From NCBI RefSeq assembly GCF_028009165.1, contig NC_079244.1:4092001-4156000 (forward strand): a DNA stretch of 64,000 bases, read 5' to 3'. Below, piece after piece: positions 11,912 through 21,740 of this stretch (position 1 is its first letter; each line of letters begins with the position of its first letter). The notes beneath the pieces were generated by a model that was not told the DNA's origin, did not search any database, and saw only the letters and a program-made list of their open reading frames with translations. The stretch is from Akanthomyces muscarius. Lineage: Eukaryota > Ascomycota > Sordariomycetes > Hypocreales > Cordycipitaceae. The position numbers and the translations under genes are program-made.

Positions 11912-12785
11912 TCTAAAATTAAAAATTAAAAAATAGCATTGACGTGGTGATGATGAGGCATGAGCAACGGCATTGAAATGATGGTGTTTTTTTTTTTCGT
12001 GGGGAGCAGGGGCACAATGTAACGACTTGAACGGTGTACTTTCCAGGACAAAGAAACACATAGAGAGGAGGAAAGCTGAGAGATGCAGGAACCTTGGTCT
12101 AATTTACCATATTTTGTCCTTTCTTATGTAAAACGGGGCCGTGTATATCAATGTGAGAGGGCCTTGTTGGCCTGCGAGAGTGCAACCCTCGTCTGCAGGT
12201 ACCATTACACGGCGTCTGAAAACGGCCGTAGCCGCAGCATATTCGGAACATGTTCTAATCATCCGCCAAGGCATCCCTCCTTCCCACAAGCATGCCGAGC
12301 AAAACGGTCGTCATTGTGCGACTACTCGCATGTGATGCCATCGCTCTCCCGCCCGGCTTCTTCCATCCACAACATCCCCACAGGCGATAAGCTCCCCCAG
12401 CCAGCGCCTCGATTCACTAGCCTTATCTCCCACCAGCAGCCCAAGCCACGGGCGGCTGTGAGTGGGCTGCGATAGACGGAAAGATGGCTTGCTTTCGCTA
12501 TCTTATCGAACCCAAAAAAATAAGGGCTGAAAAGGACGAAAGCGACAGCGGCGCGGGAGTAAATTAAAAAGCCCTCGTCTTGGCTCTTCTTTTCGGGTTT
12601 GGGGCGTGCTCGGTCTTTAAAGTAGAGCTCAGGTCCCTGCTCAATTGCGTGTCCCGTGGTCAGTGGCGTGACAGCACGACGACGGTTATAATAAATCTCT
12701 CAGCCTCCCGCTCTCTTTCTGCTCTCGTTTACCCAAAAAGAAGATTGACATTTCCCGGAAAGCAAAACACACGAGTACAGCAGCA
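11912..12785. other. Intergenic region, no gene seen
   Basis: 874 bp. It starts with the AT-rich 3' end of the CHORD gene (AAAATTAAAAATTAAAA at about 11916) and ends with the leader of the DUF3602 gene. A 130-codon open frame at 12083-12475 has no family resemblance and no coding-like codon bias, so I left it out. Confidence 0.55.
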
Positions 12786-13325
12786 ATGACGGCAGAAGTT
12801 TCACACGGCCGCGGCGGCGCGGGCAACATCAACGCCGACGACACCCCGTACGTCGACGGCGAGGTGGTACGCGAAGGCGTCATTGGCAGCCACGGCGACG
12901 GAGTCTACAGTGCCGGTCGCGGCGGTACGTTTTCCCTCTCCCTCCCCCCTTCGCAGAAGAAGAGAGAGGCAAAAACCCTTATGAGAACATCTCCCAATTA
13001 ACACGGTGGTTTTTTTTTTCTCCCCTTTCAAGGCGCCGGCAACATTGGCGACAAGGGCCTTCCGGCGACTGAGCGCAAGGATCGTGACATCATCCCCGAG
13101 GCGGCGGTCCGCCTGAGCACCGACACCGGCGACTACCACACGGGCCGGGGCGGCGCCGGCAACGAGCACACGGCCGCCGGGCACGCTCATCACGGCGACC
13201 ACGGCCACAAGGACAAGGAGGCAGCAGCAGTCGGCGCGCCAGAGGCGGAGAAGGAGACGACGGGCGCGCCGCCGTTGAGCGTGGCGGACAAGCTGAAGCA
13301 GAAGCTCTTTTCCGCGTTCAAGTGA
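12786..13325 (+). CDS. DUF3602 protein with GRGGAGN repeats, 143 aa
   Basis: Two exons, 12786-12924 and 13033-13325, with a 108-nt intron whose removal reconstitutes a GRGGAGN motif across the junction. The small hydrophilic protein carries three copies of (H/S/T)-x-GRGGAGN at about residues 8-15, 43-50 and 83-91. A His-rich stretch (HAHHGDHGHKD) and a C-terminal amphipathic segment (SVADKLKQKLFSAFK) follow. The repeats define the fungal DUF3602 family, which includes yeast Par32, a phosphoprotein linked to TORC1 and ammonium-permease control. Whether this member shares that role is inference. No signal peptide or membrane segment. Confidence 0.88.
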
Positions 13326-14868
13326 GCATGGAGCGTGACGGGGAGGTGAGACTACGCGCGGCGTGGTTTTTGCTGATATCTATACATATACGGCTAGCCT
13401 GTGGTCAACTTGAGAGTTTTTCATTTTTATCTCAACTTTTGTTACTTCAAGATTTGTTCAGGGTTGTCGTGATCGTTGCTGGCTAGCTTTGCCTGGCCTG
13501 CACCAGAGTCCTTCTCGCACACGCCAACGAATGATGCACCGTTGTTGAACTATTGGCGCAGCGGCATAGACGCACCTTTCATAAACTGATTCTCTGTTTA
13601 AATTCGGAATCTCGGATGGCACTCCCGATAGCACGCTTAAGCTCCAGATCAAGGTATCACTGAGTGCTCCAGGGTATGTCGTCCACAGCGGCTCAAAGTG
13701 GCAATGTCTTGCTGAAAGCTATGGCGTAGTGCCTCCCAGAGAAATACTCTATTGTGCACTATAAGCCTACAAATGGTGGTCAGCATGGACGATTTCTCTA
13801 ATTTGTAATCCCCCCAGTTTGGTATCCCATATGCCCATCCGTATTCGTAGCTCATCTCATCACCCTTGATCGCCTCGAGTCCCCGACTCCACCGCGTAGC
13901 GCTAGCCAGATCTGCAGTCGGGCGGGGGATGATGAGACGAGTTGCCAGAGATGCCCAGAGAATGGCAGACCGTGCTGCTGGTTCGCAACTGTCGACGAGT
14001 CGGTGTCGTGTTCTCATTAGCAGTACCTCGTTGAGCTCGGTATGCCCTTTCGCGTCATCGCCATCACCGCTCTCTCGCGCCGCCACGGTTTAAACCCTTG
14101 GAATGCTAAAAAGCCCATGACCGCCCATGGACCCTCCCCAGGTCATTTGATCAACGGGAGCCGTGCAAGGGTCTTCCTGTCAAAAAAACCAAAGAGGGCG
14201 CGTCCGGCACACTAAAAACAAAAATAAAAAACGACCAATCCTTCTCGGGAGCCCGTATTTGGTGTAGCATCATGCCAAGATGAGCCACTTTGCGGGCGCC
14301 CCAAGTGGTCCCTATGGCGCCGTTCATTGCTTGATTGCCTCATTGTGCAGCTCGACAAAGCCCCCTTCAGCAGCGGTTGTAGCATGTTGCAAGACATGGT
14401 TCGCATATCTCTTGCCCCCTCCCCGAGCTAGCGAGGGTGGTGCAGAGCTGATGGTAGTAAAGTAAAAAAAAATCAAACAGGTATTTGTAGAGCCGGGGCC
14501 CCCATGCTTGACGAGTCGAAAGCTGGTCTATCAGTATCCGTTTGTATGTTTACCTCCTTGGACAAGGGGACCTGGCTCCATCAAATTTGCAGGGCGAATT
14601 CCATCTTCATCTCATGCCTGGACTGGAGCCACCTCTCTTTCTTTTGCCCAGCAGCAAAGTGACGTGACGGGAGTCAAACTGACTTCTCGGCAAGGTAGTG
14701 TGTCTGGCATCGCAGCCGCATGCATCAACGGGCGAGCAGAGGAAACCCTTACAGTGGCTCCAGGCAGCTGTCGCACAAGTCGCCGCAGTGGCGCGCTGAA
14801 ACTCGCACGCTGAATCACGTGTAGGCGGCAGCTGTGCACGCTGACCCCGGACCTCACGGGACGCAGCC
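13326..14868. other. Intergenic region with one orphan reading frame
   Basis: 1.5 kb between the DUF3602 and Atg22 genes. Apart from the minus-strand orphan frame at 13649-14086 (listed separately), I see only AT-rich 3' sequence around 13380-13450, an A-rich run at 14215 and GC-rich promoter or leader sequence from about 14640. Confidence 0.5.
13649..14086 (-). CDS. Orphan reading frame, doubtful, 145 aa
   Basis: An uninterrupted minus-strand frame starting MAARESGDGDDAKG and including WAYGIPNWGDYKLE. It has no intron signals, recognisable domain, signal peptide or membrane segment. Cys, His and Trp are spread as in chance translations, but the first two thirds look more protein-like than most spurious frames here. 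It could be a lineage-specific gene, a decayed exon, or chance. Confidence 0.22.
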   Translation of the reverse strand: MAARESGDGDDAKGHTELNEVLLMRTRHRLVDSCEPAARSAILWASLATRLIIPRPTADLASATRWSRGLEAIKGDEMSYEYGWAYGIPNWGDYKLEKSSMLTTICRLIVHNRVFLWEALRHSFQQDIATLSRCGRHTLEHSVIP

Positions 14869-16850
14869 ATGCCGCCAAACGCGCCTCGTCCCAACCTCGC
14901 CGATAGACGACTCCTGTCTGGCATCTCCGTGGCATCGAAGCGCTCCTATCTCTCCTTTGCCACCTCTGCCTTTGAGGCAGACGATGAGCGCTCGTCCTCC
15001 AACGGAAGCATGAGTTCGGACGACAGCGACGACCGCTTGGCGCTGCCCGGCGCAGGTGTTCCCCACTACAGTGGGCATGACGCCCGGCCGACCAGCCCCA
15101 AGGAGATCCAGGGCTGGTACATGTATGCCTTTGCGGCAGAGACCTATGTTATCTGCGGAATAGGTAAGCTTGGGCTTCTTGAATATGCTCTGCTCAAAAT
15201 TCTGACTGCTTAGGCTCCTTTATTCCGATCTTGCTGGAGTCACTTGCTCGTGAAAATGGCGTGCTCATGTCTGACCCGACTACGCCGTGTGGCAGCAGCG
15301 ACAGCAAGAACAAAGACGATGGCCAGTGTGTCGTCTATGTTCTCGGTATGCCAATCAACACGGCCAGCTTCGCCATGTACACCTTTTCCGTCAGTGTTTT
15401 AGCACAGGCGCTCCTGGTAGTCAGCATCAGCTGCGCCGCCGACCATGGCAGCTACCGAAAGAAGATGCTTTTGGCCTTTGCATGGATTGGCAGCTTCTCC
15501 GTCATGTGCTACATATTTATCAACAAGTCGCTGTACATACTCGGCGCCATCCTCACCATCATCTCCAATACGTCATTCGGAGCATCCTTCGTCTTGCTCA
15601 ACTCGTTTTTGCCGCTGCTGGTTCGCAATCACCCAACGCTGCTTGCTGTGAAAGCCCCCGCCACGGCTGACTTTGGTGACTCGGAAACGCTACACCCGCA
15701 GAATTCTGCCGAAGACTTGACCAACTCGATCTCGGCGCTCCTGCCCGATGAAGCTGCGGTTGGCAATGGATCGAAACGTGTATTAACACACGCAGACATT
15801 ACTTCGAAGGAGCTCAAGCTATCGACCAGCATCTCCTCCACAGGAATTGGTATCGGCTATCTTGCAGCATTATTTGTCCAATGCGTTGCTATTGGAATTA
15901 TCATCGCGATGAAGAATACGACCTGGTCACAGCGGGTGGCGCTATTCGTTGTAGGCTGCTGGTGGGCCGTTTTCACGATCCCAGCTGCGCTGTGGCTACG
16001 CCCGCGACCTGGCCCTCCGCTGACCATCAACGGACGAACCGAAGGCATTTCTTGGATATCATATTTTGTATACTCTTGGAAGTCTCTTATCAAGACTGTG
16101 CGCGTGGCCCGCCGACTGATGGATATTATGCTCTTTCTGGCGGGCTGGTTTCTTCTCTCCGACGCCATTGCCACGACAAGCTCCACGGCTATTCTCTTTG
16201 CAAAGACGCAGCTCCATATGAAGCCATGGGCACTGGGCATGATCAACGTCATTTCAACAGCGTCGGGTGTCTTTGGCGCCTTTGGCTGGTCATGGGTATC
16301 CAACTTTTTTGGCCTAAAGCCGCATCAGACCATTCTCGTTTGTATCGGTCTCTTTGAGCTCATCCCTGTCTATGGACTCATGGGCTATCTGCCATTTGTT
16401 CAGCACTGGGGTGTAGGGGGTCTGCAGCAGCCGTGGGAGATGTACCCTCTCGCAGCAGTCTATGGACTTGTCCTCGGAGGTCTCGGCGCCTACTGCCGCT
16501 CCTTGTACGGCGAGCTGATCCCCCCTGGCTTCGAAGCAGCCTTTTATGCGCTGTACGCCATCACAGACAAGGGATCTAGCGTGTTTGGCCCAGCGATTGT
16601 GGGACGCATCATTGACAAGACAGGCAGCATCCGGCCTGCGTTTTGGTTTTTGGGTGTCATAGTCGGACTGCCGGCGCCGCTGATCTACATGGTCAATGTC
16701 GAGCGCGGCAAGCTAGATGGCAGTAAAGTTGCTGAGGCGCTGGAAGGGGTCGTGGCCGATACCCAGCAAGAGGAGGGAGAAGAGGAGGAGAGACATGCTA
16801 TGCTCGGGCATGACGAGCGGCGCGATTCGGAGGAGAACGCGAGAGGGTAG
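14869..16850 (+). CDS. ATG22: Autophagy-related permease Atg22, 643 aa
   Basis: Exons 14869-15163 and 15214-16850, with a 50-nt intron inside the conserved first membrane segment (ETYVICGIG / SFIPILLE). Atg22 is a vacuolar membrane permease that exports amino acids released by breakdown of autophagic bodies. The N-terminal ~80 residues are Ser/Asp-rich and cytosolic (SSDDSDD). The fungal Atg22 signature KEIQGWYMYAFAAETYV leads into TM1, followed by about a dozen hydrophobic helices of the major-facilitator type. A hydrophilic loop lies after NSFLPLLVRNHP, and the motif GAYCRSLYGELIPPGFEAAF occurs in the C-terminal half. The C-terminus is acidic (QQEEGEEEE). Fungi can carry paralogues, so vacuolar function is family knowledge rather than shown here. 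Confidence 0.95.
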
Positions 16851-16989
16851 AGGCGTCGTTACTATTTTGCCTAACTGAATATGTATATCATCAAGCATCT
16901 ATGGCGTCTCGGAGAATATACTTAAATTGGAGATAGTACTCATCGTATTGCTCACTGTTCTTGTGTAACATGCCCGGGAGTGTCAGCGT

Positions 16990-17182
16990 ACTTACCCCGG
17001 TGCCGTACGCCGCGAAACGGTTCCGCCAACCAAGTACATGCCCTTGAATTCCCCTGGGTACCAGTGTGCGTATTCCTAGTCGATCATGGTCTTGAACTTA
17101 GAGGTCTCGATATCCATAACGACATTCTGCTCAGACAGGTCGCCGTGGCAAACACGCGAGATCACTGGTGGCTCTGCGCTTT
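16990..17182 (-). pseudogene. Fragment of a kinase-like phosphotransferase (APH type)
   Basis: On the minus strand one frame reads PPVISRVCHGDLSEQNVV followed, 23 codons after the His, by a stop and then EYAHWYPGEFKGMYLVGG. HGDLSxxN is the catalytic loop of aminoglycoside-phosphotransferase-like kinases, and the metal-binding motif that follows is normally IDWEYA. Here the Trp position is TAG (17076-17078), a single G-to-A change from TGG. The upstream frame is blocked by TAA a few codons before PPVISR, and no ATP-binding lobe is seen nearby. I read it as a relic of a fungal phosphotransferase gene. An unannotated splice pattern avoiding the stop is unlikely but not excluded. Confidence 0.7.
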
Positions 17183-17470
17183 AGCTTCTGGCCTTTATAT
17201 GTGACTTGTAGTTTCAAGACATGCAAATTGGAGAGGGGCCAAACTTGAAGTGGCATCACACAGAAAGAATCTGTAATAGCTCTAAGATTTTACCATGATT
17301 TACACGTTTCTTGTAACAACTCATCATCAATGTACGAATGGCAAGCTTCGGTACGCTTCCACATGATAGTGGGACACTCGACGCTCTGGCAGATGAAGGA
17401 TAAGGTAGAATTTAACGAAACAAAACGATGGTAAATGTGTAGGCGTCTTGTGAGAGTTTGGGAGGGCTGA

Positions 17471-17486
17471 CCTACCTACGTAGGTA
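17471..17486. repeat. CCTACCTACGTAGGTA near-palindrome
   Basis: TACCTACGTAGGTA is a perfect inverted repeat in an AT-rich intergenic stretch, part of the recurrent TACCTA/TAGGTA motif family of this window. A second block (CTACCTAGGTAA) is at 17669-17680. Confidence 0.6.
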
Positions 17487-18176
17487 TTTACTAAATATTT
17501 ATAGCTCACAAGCTATAGTTTATGATCAAGTATTTTGGGTACCTGAGTGCCTGCGTTGCTGAGTTACTGGTATGCTGGCAGCAGGGTTCCACTGCATCTC
17601 CAGCGGACTTGCCCCTCCCGTCGTGGGGCGGGCGGCTCGGTTACAGGCTAATGAGACCACTAACGTAGCTACCTAGGTAAGGACCTAATCAGCTCCGTAG
17701 CCACTTCAGCAGCCACAGCTGCGCCAGCTCTCCGCCCTCTTTTTTTCCGCCGGCGACTTCTCTCAACATCCGCCATAATTTGATTTGCGACCATTGCACC
17801 GCAGACTGTCGGCTCCACGCTGCACCAGGCCGCCAGGAGCTTGTCACTGCTGCTTCGCGAGCTGCTTGGTATTCCGGCCTGGCACAAGTCATTGATCACA
17901 TTGCCGTCTTATTCCGTTGATCCATCGCCGTTTCCTGCAGCTCCAGTCCCGCAACCCGCTTCGCGCCGCAGATACGCCGTTTTCTGTGGCGCGATACCCC
18001 CCCTTTGGGACGTGTTTTTTTTTTCAACCTTTTGGGTCGTGTAACAATACCCTGCGAAGCTTGTACAACAACGACCGATCGTTTCATAAATTCATTTGCC
18101 GCTCGAGGCTCAAGTTATCGACATAGTGAAAGCTTCGGCCGGGCCCCAGCACCTAGCTGCCGAACCTGCCGCGACC

Positions 18177-19667
18177 ATGAGCACCAAGCCACGAAAGCGA
18201 TCGCGCGCAACTGCCGAGGACAGGAGGGCCGACTGTCCTTTCGAGGTCACCATGGTGCCGACACCAGCTGCGCGCGACGACAAGGAGCACAAGGCAGTCA
18301 AACGGCGCAAAAGTACAGGCGGTGGCGAGGAGGACAGAAAGCCCCTCCTCCAGCTCTCCCCATTTGAGCCGGCGGGCAAGTTTCGCTCGCGCGAGACGAT
18401 GGATGTTCACTACCATCTGGAACCGCGCAAGAGGTGGCTGGAAATGACGAAATATATGAGCTTTGTCCGTAAGTCGCCAGCTTGCTTGGGCGCGCAATGC
18501 CGATGACATCCTGTGCTGTGCTGACCCGACCCGTCTCGTCTCGACCCGCAGTAAACGGCACCAAGTACTTCAACGACCAATTTATATTTATAGCAAACGA
18601 CGAAGCCATCGAACGTCAAAAGTCGGGCAAGATACCCAAGCACCAGGTCGGGCCAGGCGACTTTTGGGTTGCGCGGATCCTCGAGATCAGAGCCTCGGAC
18701 GAGCACCACGTATATGCCAGAGTATTTTGGATGTACTCGCCAGACGAACTACCAGCAGCCACCGTGTCGGGCAAAAAGACTGCGGCTGGTCGGCAGCCAC
18801 ATCATGGAATCAATGAACTGATTGCGTCCAATCATAGTATGTTCAACCCGCTTCTGCCACGACATGTACTAATCACGACATGTACTAATCTGAACTAGTG
18901 GATATCATAAACGTTGTAAGCGTTGTTCAGCATGCTCGAGTCAACCAATGGATCGAATCCAACGACGAGGAAATACAAGATGCTCTGTATTGGCGGCAAG
19001 CATTTGAGTGTCAGACGTCGCAACTTTCAGTATGTCCCAGGGATCATGCACACTACCCAGATGCTAACAGACTTAGACCATTGATCTTTTATGCCGTTGC
19101 CAGATGCCCGCGAACCCCGACAAAACCCTTGTAGGATGTACCAATGGCGACTGCGGAAAGTGGATGCACCTCGAATGCCTACGCGAAGACGTGCTGAAGC
19201 GGGTGTATGATCGTCTGGGCACCAGCCGACCTCATGTTCTCGAACCGCCGCTCATTAAGAAGGAAGAGGTAGAGGCTATCAAAAGGGAGTCGCCTGTGGC
19301 ACCACTCAGCCCACCCAAGGGAGAGGATGATCCACCACGGGCCACAATTGCGGTTCATGGCGACGCCAATACCGACACAGTCGTGAAGCACTCAGACGTG
19401 GACACGCCGAAACCAGCGGACCCGACGCCTTCCGCAGCACAACCACAACAGCCAGAGAGACCCGCGAAGACCTTGGTCAGAAAAAAGTCAGCAAAAGGGC
19501 GCCTGAGCAACTCAAAGCCTTGGATGGAGCTGTTTGAAGCCGACCTGCGCATGAGCGATGGGCCTATGGTCTGGGAGGTGAAGGACCTCAGGCAAGGTGT
19601 GACCGGCGGGAGTAAGACATGGACCGAGCCTGCGTCCTGTTTACTCTGCAACAACACAATTGAATGA
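18177..19667 (+). CDS. BAH-PHD chromatin reader (EPR-1-like), 432 aa
   Basis: Four exons: 18177-18468, 18552-18836, 18899-19029 and 19077-19667; introns of 83, 62 and 47 nt. The N-terminus is basic (TKPRKRSR, VKRRKS), with nuclear-localisation character. A BAH domain spans about residues 75-225 (FWVARILEIRA, VYARVFWMYSPDEL, NHMDIINVVSVVQHA, ALYWRQAFE). The PHD finger begins at exon 4: C242, C244, C257, C262, H267 and C270. The final Cys pair (C424, C427; SCLLCNNTIE) lies at the extreme C-terminus, so a C4HC3 finger would be interrupted by 153 mostly disordered residues. This architecture matches fungal EBS-type BAH-PHD proteins such as Neurospora EPR-1, which read H3K27 methylation for Polycomb silencing. 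The start is the first ATG with good context. Confidence 0.88.
18859..18890 (+). repeat. Perfect 16-bp tandem duplication in an intron
   Basis: ACGACATGTACTAATC occurs twice back to back inside the second intron (18837-18898) of the BAH-PHD gene. Each copy contains a TACTAAT branch-point-like element, so the intron carries two candidate branch sites 16 nt apart. Confidence 0.9.
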
Positions 19668-20115
19668 AGATGACTACTCAAGTTGAAATTACCATGTCTG
19701 AGGCCGACTTGATGGAAGACTGGGTTGAAATACTTTAATGACTGTGGTATATAAATATGGGGGCTCAGGATATCCGGTGGGAACACAGGCGGAAATTGCT
19801 ACGGTGCTATTCGATGGCTGCTTTATGGGAAATGGCTATTTGGCGTTGGGAGAATATGGAGCTTGAATGAGTCAAACACATTGACGAGAAGTATTTTTAT
19901 TTAGTGAATTTTAGGACGTTTGACCGCCGTGCGTAAAGATGTGTTAGTGAGGTACAAGCGATCGATGCCGTGTCCGTACGTCACCTTGGACCGGCGCGGG
20001 GTGGCATCGCACCAGCTTGCCCCACCCTCGAACAGCTTCACCCCTCAAACCAAAACATCCCAACCGCGAACCTACCTACACATCCAACGGCGTGCACATC
20101 AGACCTCCATTCACC
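19668..20115. other. Intergenic region, no gene seen
   Basis: 448 bp. The first half is AT-rich 3' sequence (a TATATAAATATGG stretch near 19750). The second half is the promoter and leader of the capping-protein gene. No coding signal. Confidence 0.6.
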
Positions 20116-21181
20116 ATGGCGGAAGTCGACCCCTTTGATTCGGCCCTGTAAGCCCCCCTATTCCCATCTCCGACACCTTTACAGAAACTAACTTTGTTAC
20201 CTTTTCCCCAAGGGACCTGCTCCGGCGCCTCAACCCCAAGCACACATCCGACCACCTTAACGCCATCATCTCGCTCGCGCCGGACCTGACCGAGGACCTG
20301 CTCTCGTCGGTCGATCAGCCGCTGACGGTCAAGCGCTGCAGGCAGACGGGCCGCGACTACCTCCTCTGCGACTACAACCGCGACGGCGACAGCTACCGCT
20401 CGCCGTGGTCCAACCAGTTCGACCCGCCGCTGGACGAGGCCGGCGGCGGCGGCGGCGGCGGCGCGGGCGGCGTCGGCGCGGGCGGGAGCGAGGGAGCGGG
20501 CGAAGGGGCGATTCCGAGCGAGCGCGTGCGCAAGATGGAGATTCGGGCCAACGAGGCGTTTGACGTGTACCGCGAGCTGTACTACGAGGGCGGCGTGAGC
20601 AGCGTGTACTTCTGGAACCTGGACGATGGCTTTGCCGGCGTTGTCCTTCTCAAAAAGTGTAGGTTCTCCCAACCCCCTTCTTTTGGCCTTTGTTGGGGGG
20701 GGAGGGGATAGACTCCCTCTCTCTTTCTCTGCTTATTGTTCAATTGTTCTAACGATTGTCGTCATGTATAGCCTCACCGCCCGGCGGCTCCTCGGACGGA
20801 GTCTGGGACTCGATCCACGTCTTCGAGGCGATTGAGCGCGGCCGCACCACGCACTACAAGCTCACCTCGACCGTCATCCTCTCCCTCGCCACGGCCTCGT
20901 CCTCGGCGCCCACGGCCTCCGCCCTCGGCGACCTCGACCTCTCGGGCAACATGACGCGCCAGGTCGAGCAGGACCTGCCCGTCGACACGGACGAGAGCCA
21001 CATTGCCAACGTCGGCAAGCTCGTCGAGGACATGGAGCTCAAGATGCGCAACCTGCTGCAGGAGGTTTACTTTGGCAAGGCAAAGGATGTGGTCGGCGAC
21101 CTGCGCAGCGCCGGCAGCCTGAGCGACGGCGCGCGGGACCGCGAGACGCAGCGCGAGATCATCGGCAGCATGCGCAGATGA
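20116..21181 (+). CDS. CAP2: F-actin capping protein subunit beta, 295 aa
   Basis: Three exons: 20116-20147, 20213-20658 and 20772-21181. The beta subunit pairs with CAP1/alpha to cap barbed ends of actin filaments, mainly at cortical patches. Family motifs are contiguous: [85 protein letters not shown], and a C-terminal helix [22 protein letters not shown] (first part). Splicing at AAGT/GTAGGT reads KKSSPPGG across the second junction. The unusual part is an insertion of about 25 residues, nearly all Gly with Ala/Ser/Glu, at about residues 75-99 between FDPPLDE and [10 protein letters not shown]. It is encoded by a GGC-rich repeat. A perfect palindrome follows the stop codon. Confidence 0.96.
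20441..20508 (+). repeat. GGC-rich repeat encoding a poly-Gly insert
   Basis: GGCGGC runs followed by degenerate GGCG/GAGC units within the capping-protein coding sequence. It translates to a Gly-rich segment absent from the usual family sequence. Trinucleotide slippage is the likely origin. Confidence 0.8.
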
Positions 21182-21182
21182 T

Positions 21183-21200
21183 TTTTGCATGCATGCAAAA
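21183..21200. repeat. Perfect 18-bp palindrome after the CAP2 stop codon
   Basis: TTTTGCATGCATGCAAAA begins two bases after the stop codon of the capping-protein gene. It may form a hairpin in the 3' UTR or be a binding site for a dimeric protein. Function unknown. Confidence 0.7.
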
Positions 21201-21531
21201 GCTGAAACAGGAGAACCCCCCCGGATGAAAATTTGCATCGATGGAAAGGGGGCGGGAAATGTCTGATGAATGCATCTTGATTGCTCTTTTTTTGCAGCGC
21301 GGTCGGGGGCTAGATGGAATCATCTACATACAGGTACAACATTGCCAATAACACCATGGCGATCCCGGCAATCGATGAATTTCCTGTGAATCGTGAGTGC
21401 ATGCCCACTTATACAGAGCTCCTTTCAATCGCGGCATTTCTCCCGCCCAAGCCGTAGCACAAACTGTCGCTCCTTTCAAAACTGTCTGGATATGTATACC
21501 CATCAATAGGATGGTGCACATTTGTAATCTA

Positions 21532-21740
21532 CTAGTACGCGTACACATCCATGCCAAAATGTTTTTCATAGCCGATGTCGTCGGCTTGGCCAAGCCACAT
21601 CTTGGCCAGCTCGGGGATATTTGCTCCGAACATGACACAGAAAGAGAATTGACATGCCTCCGTACTGAGTAATGCAACAGCACATCCCACGTTCGGTAGT
21701 ACAGGATGCCGAGAAACCAAAAGCCGACGCGCCAGAACAT
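21532..21740 (-). pseudogene. Small reading frame broken by a one-base frameshift
   Basis: Two halves on the minus strand look like one small protein. The first frame starts at the ATG ending at 21738 and gives MFWRVGFWFLGILYYRTWDV, then LLHYS. The second, shifted by one base near 21660-21670, gives TEACQFSFCVMF then GANIPELAKMWLGQADDIGY and runs to a TAG at 21532-21534. The total is 209 nt, one short of 70 codons. The first half resembles a hydrophobic membrane or mitochondrial-targeting segment; the second is amphipathic. I found no splice pair that fixes the frame with an intron of realistic size. I do not recognise the family. A sequencing error, a recent mutation or programmed frameshifting are all possible. 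Confidence 0.45.

Larger units (their letters stand above)
16851..18176. other. Intergenic region with a decayed gene fragment
   Basis: 1.3 kb. It holds the phosphotransferase-like pseudogene fragment (listed separately), an AT-rich stretch at 17210-17550, TACCTAGG-type motifs near 17471 and 17669, and the promoter/leader of the BAH-PHD gene from about 17700. Confidence 0.6.

Noticed and set aside
20441..20508. Hidden intron removing the Gly-rich segment of the capping protein
   Set aside because: No GT..AG pair around the repeat keeps the frame with realistic intron length.
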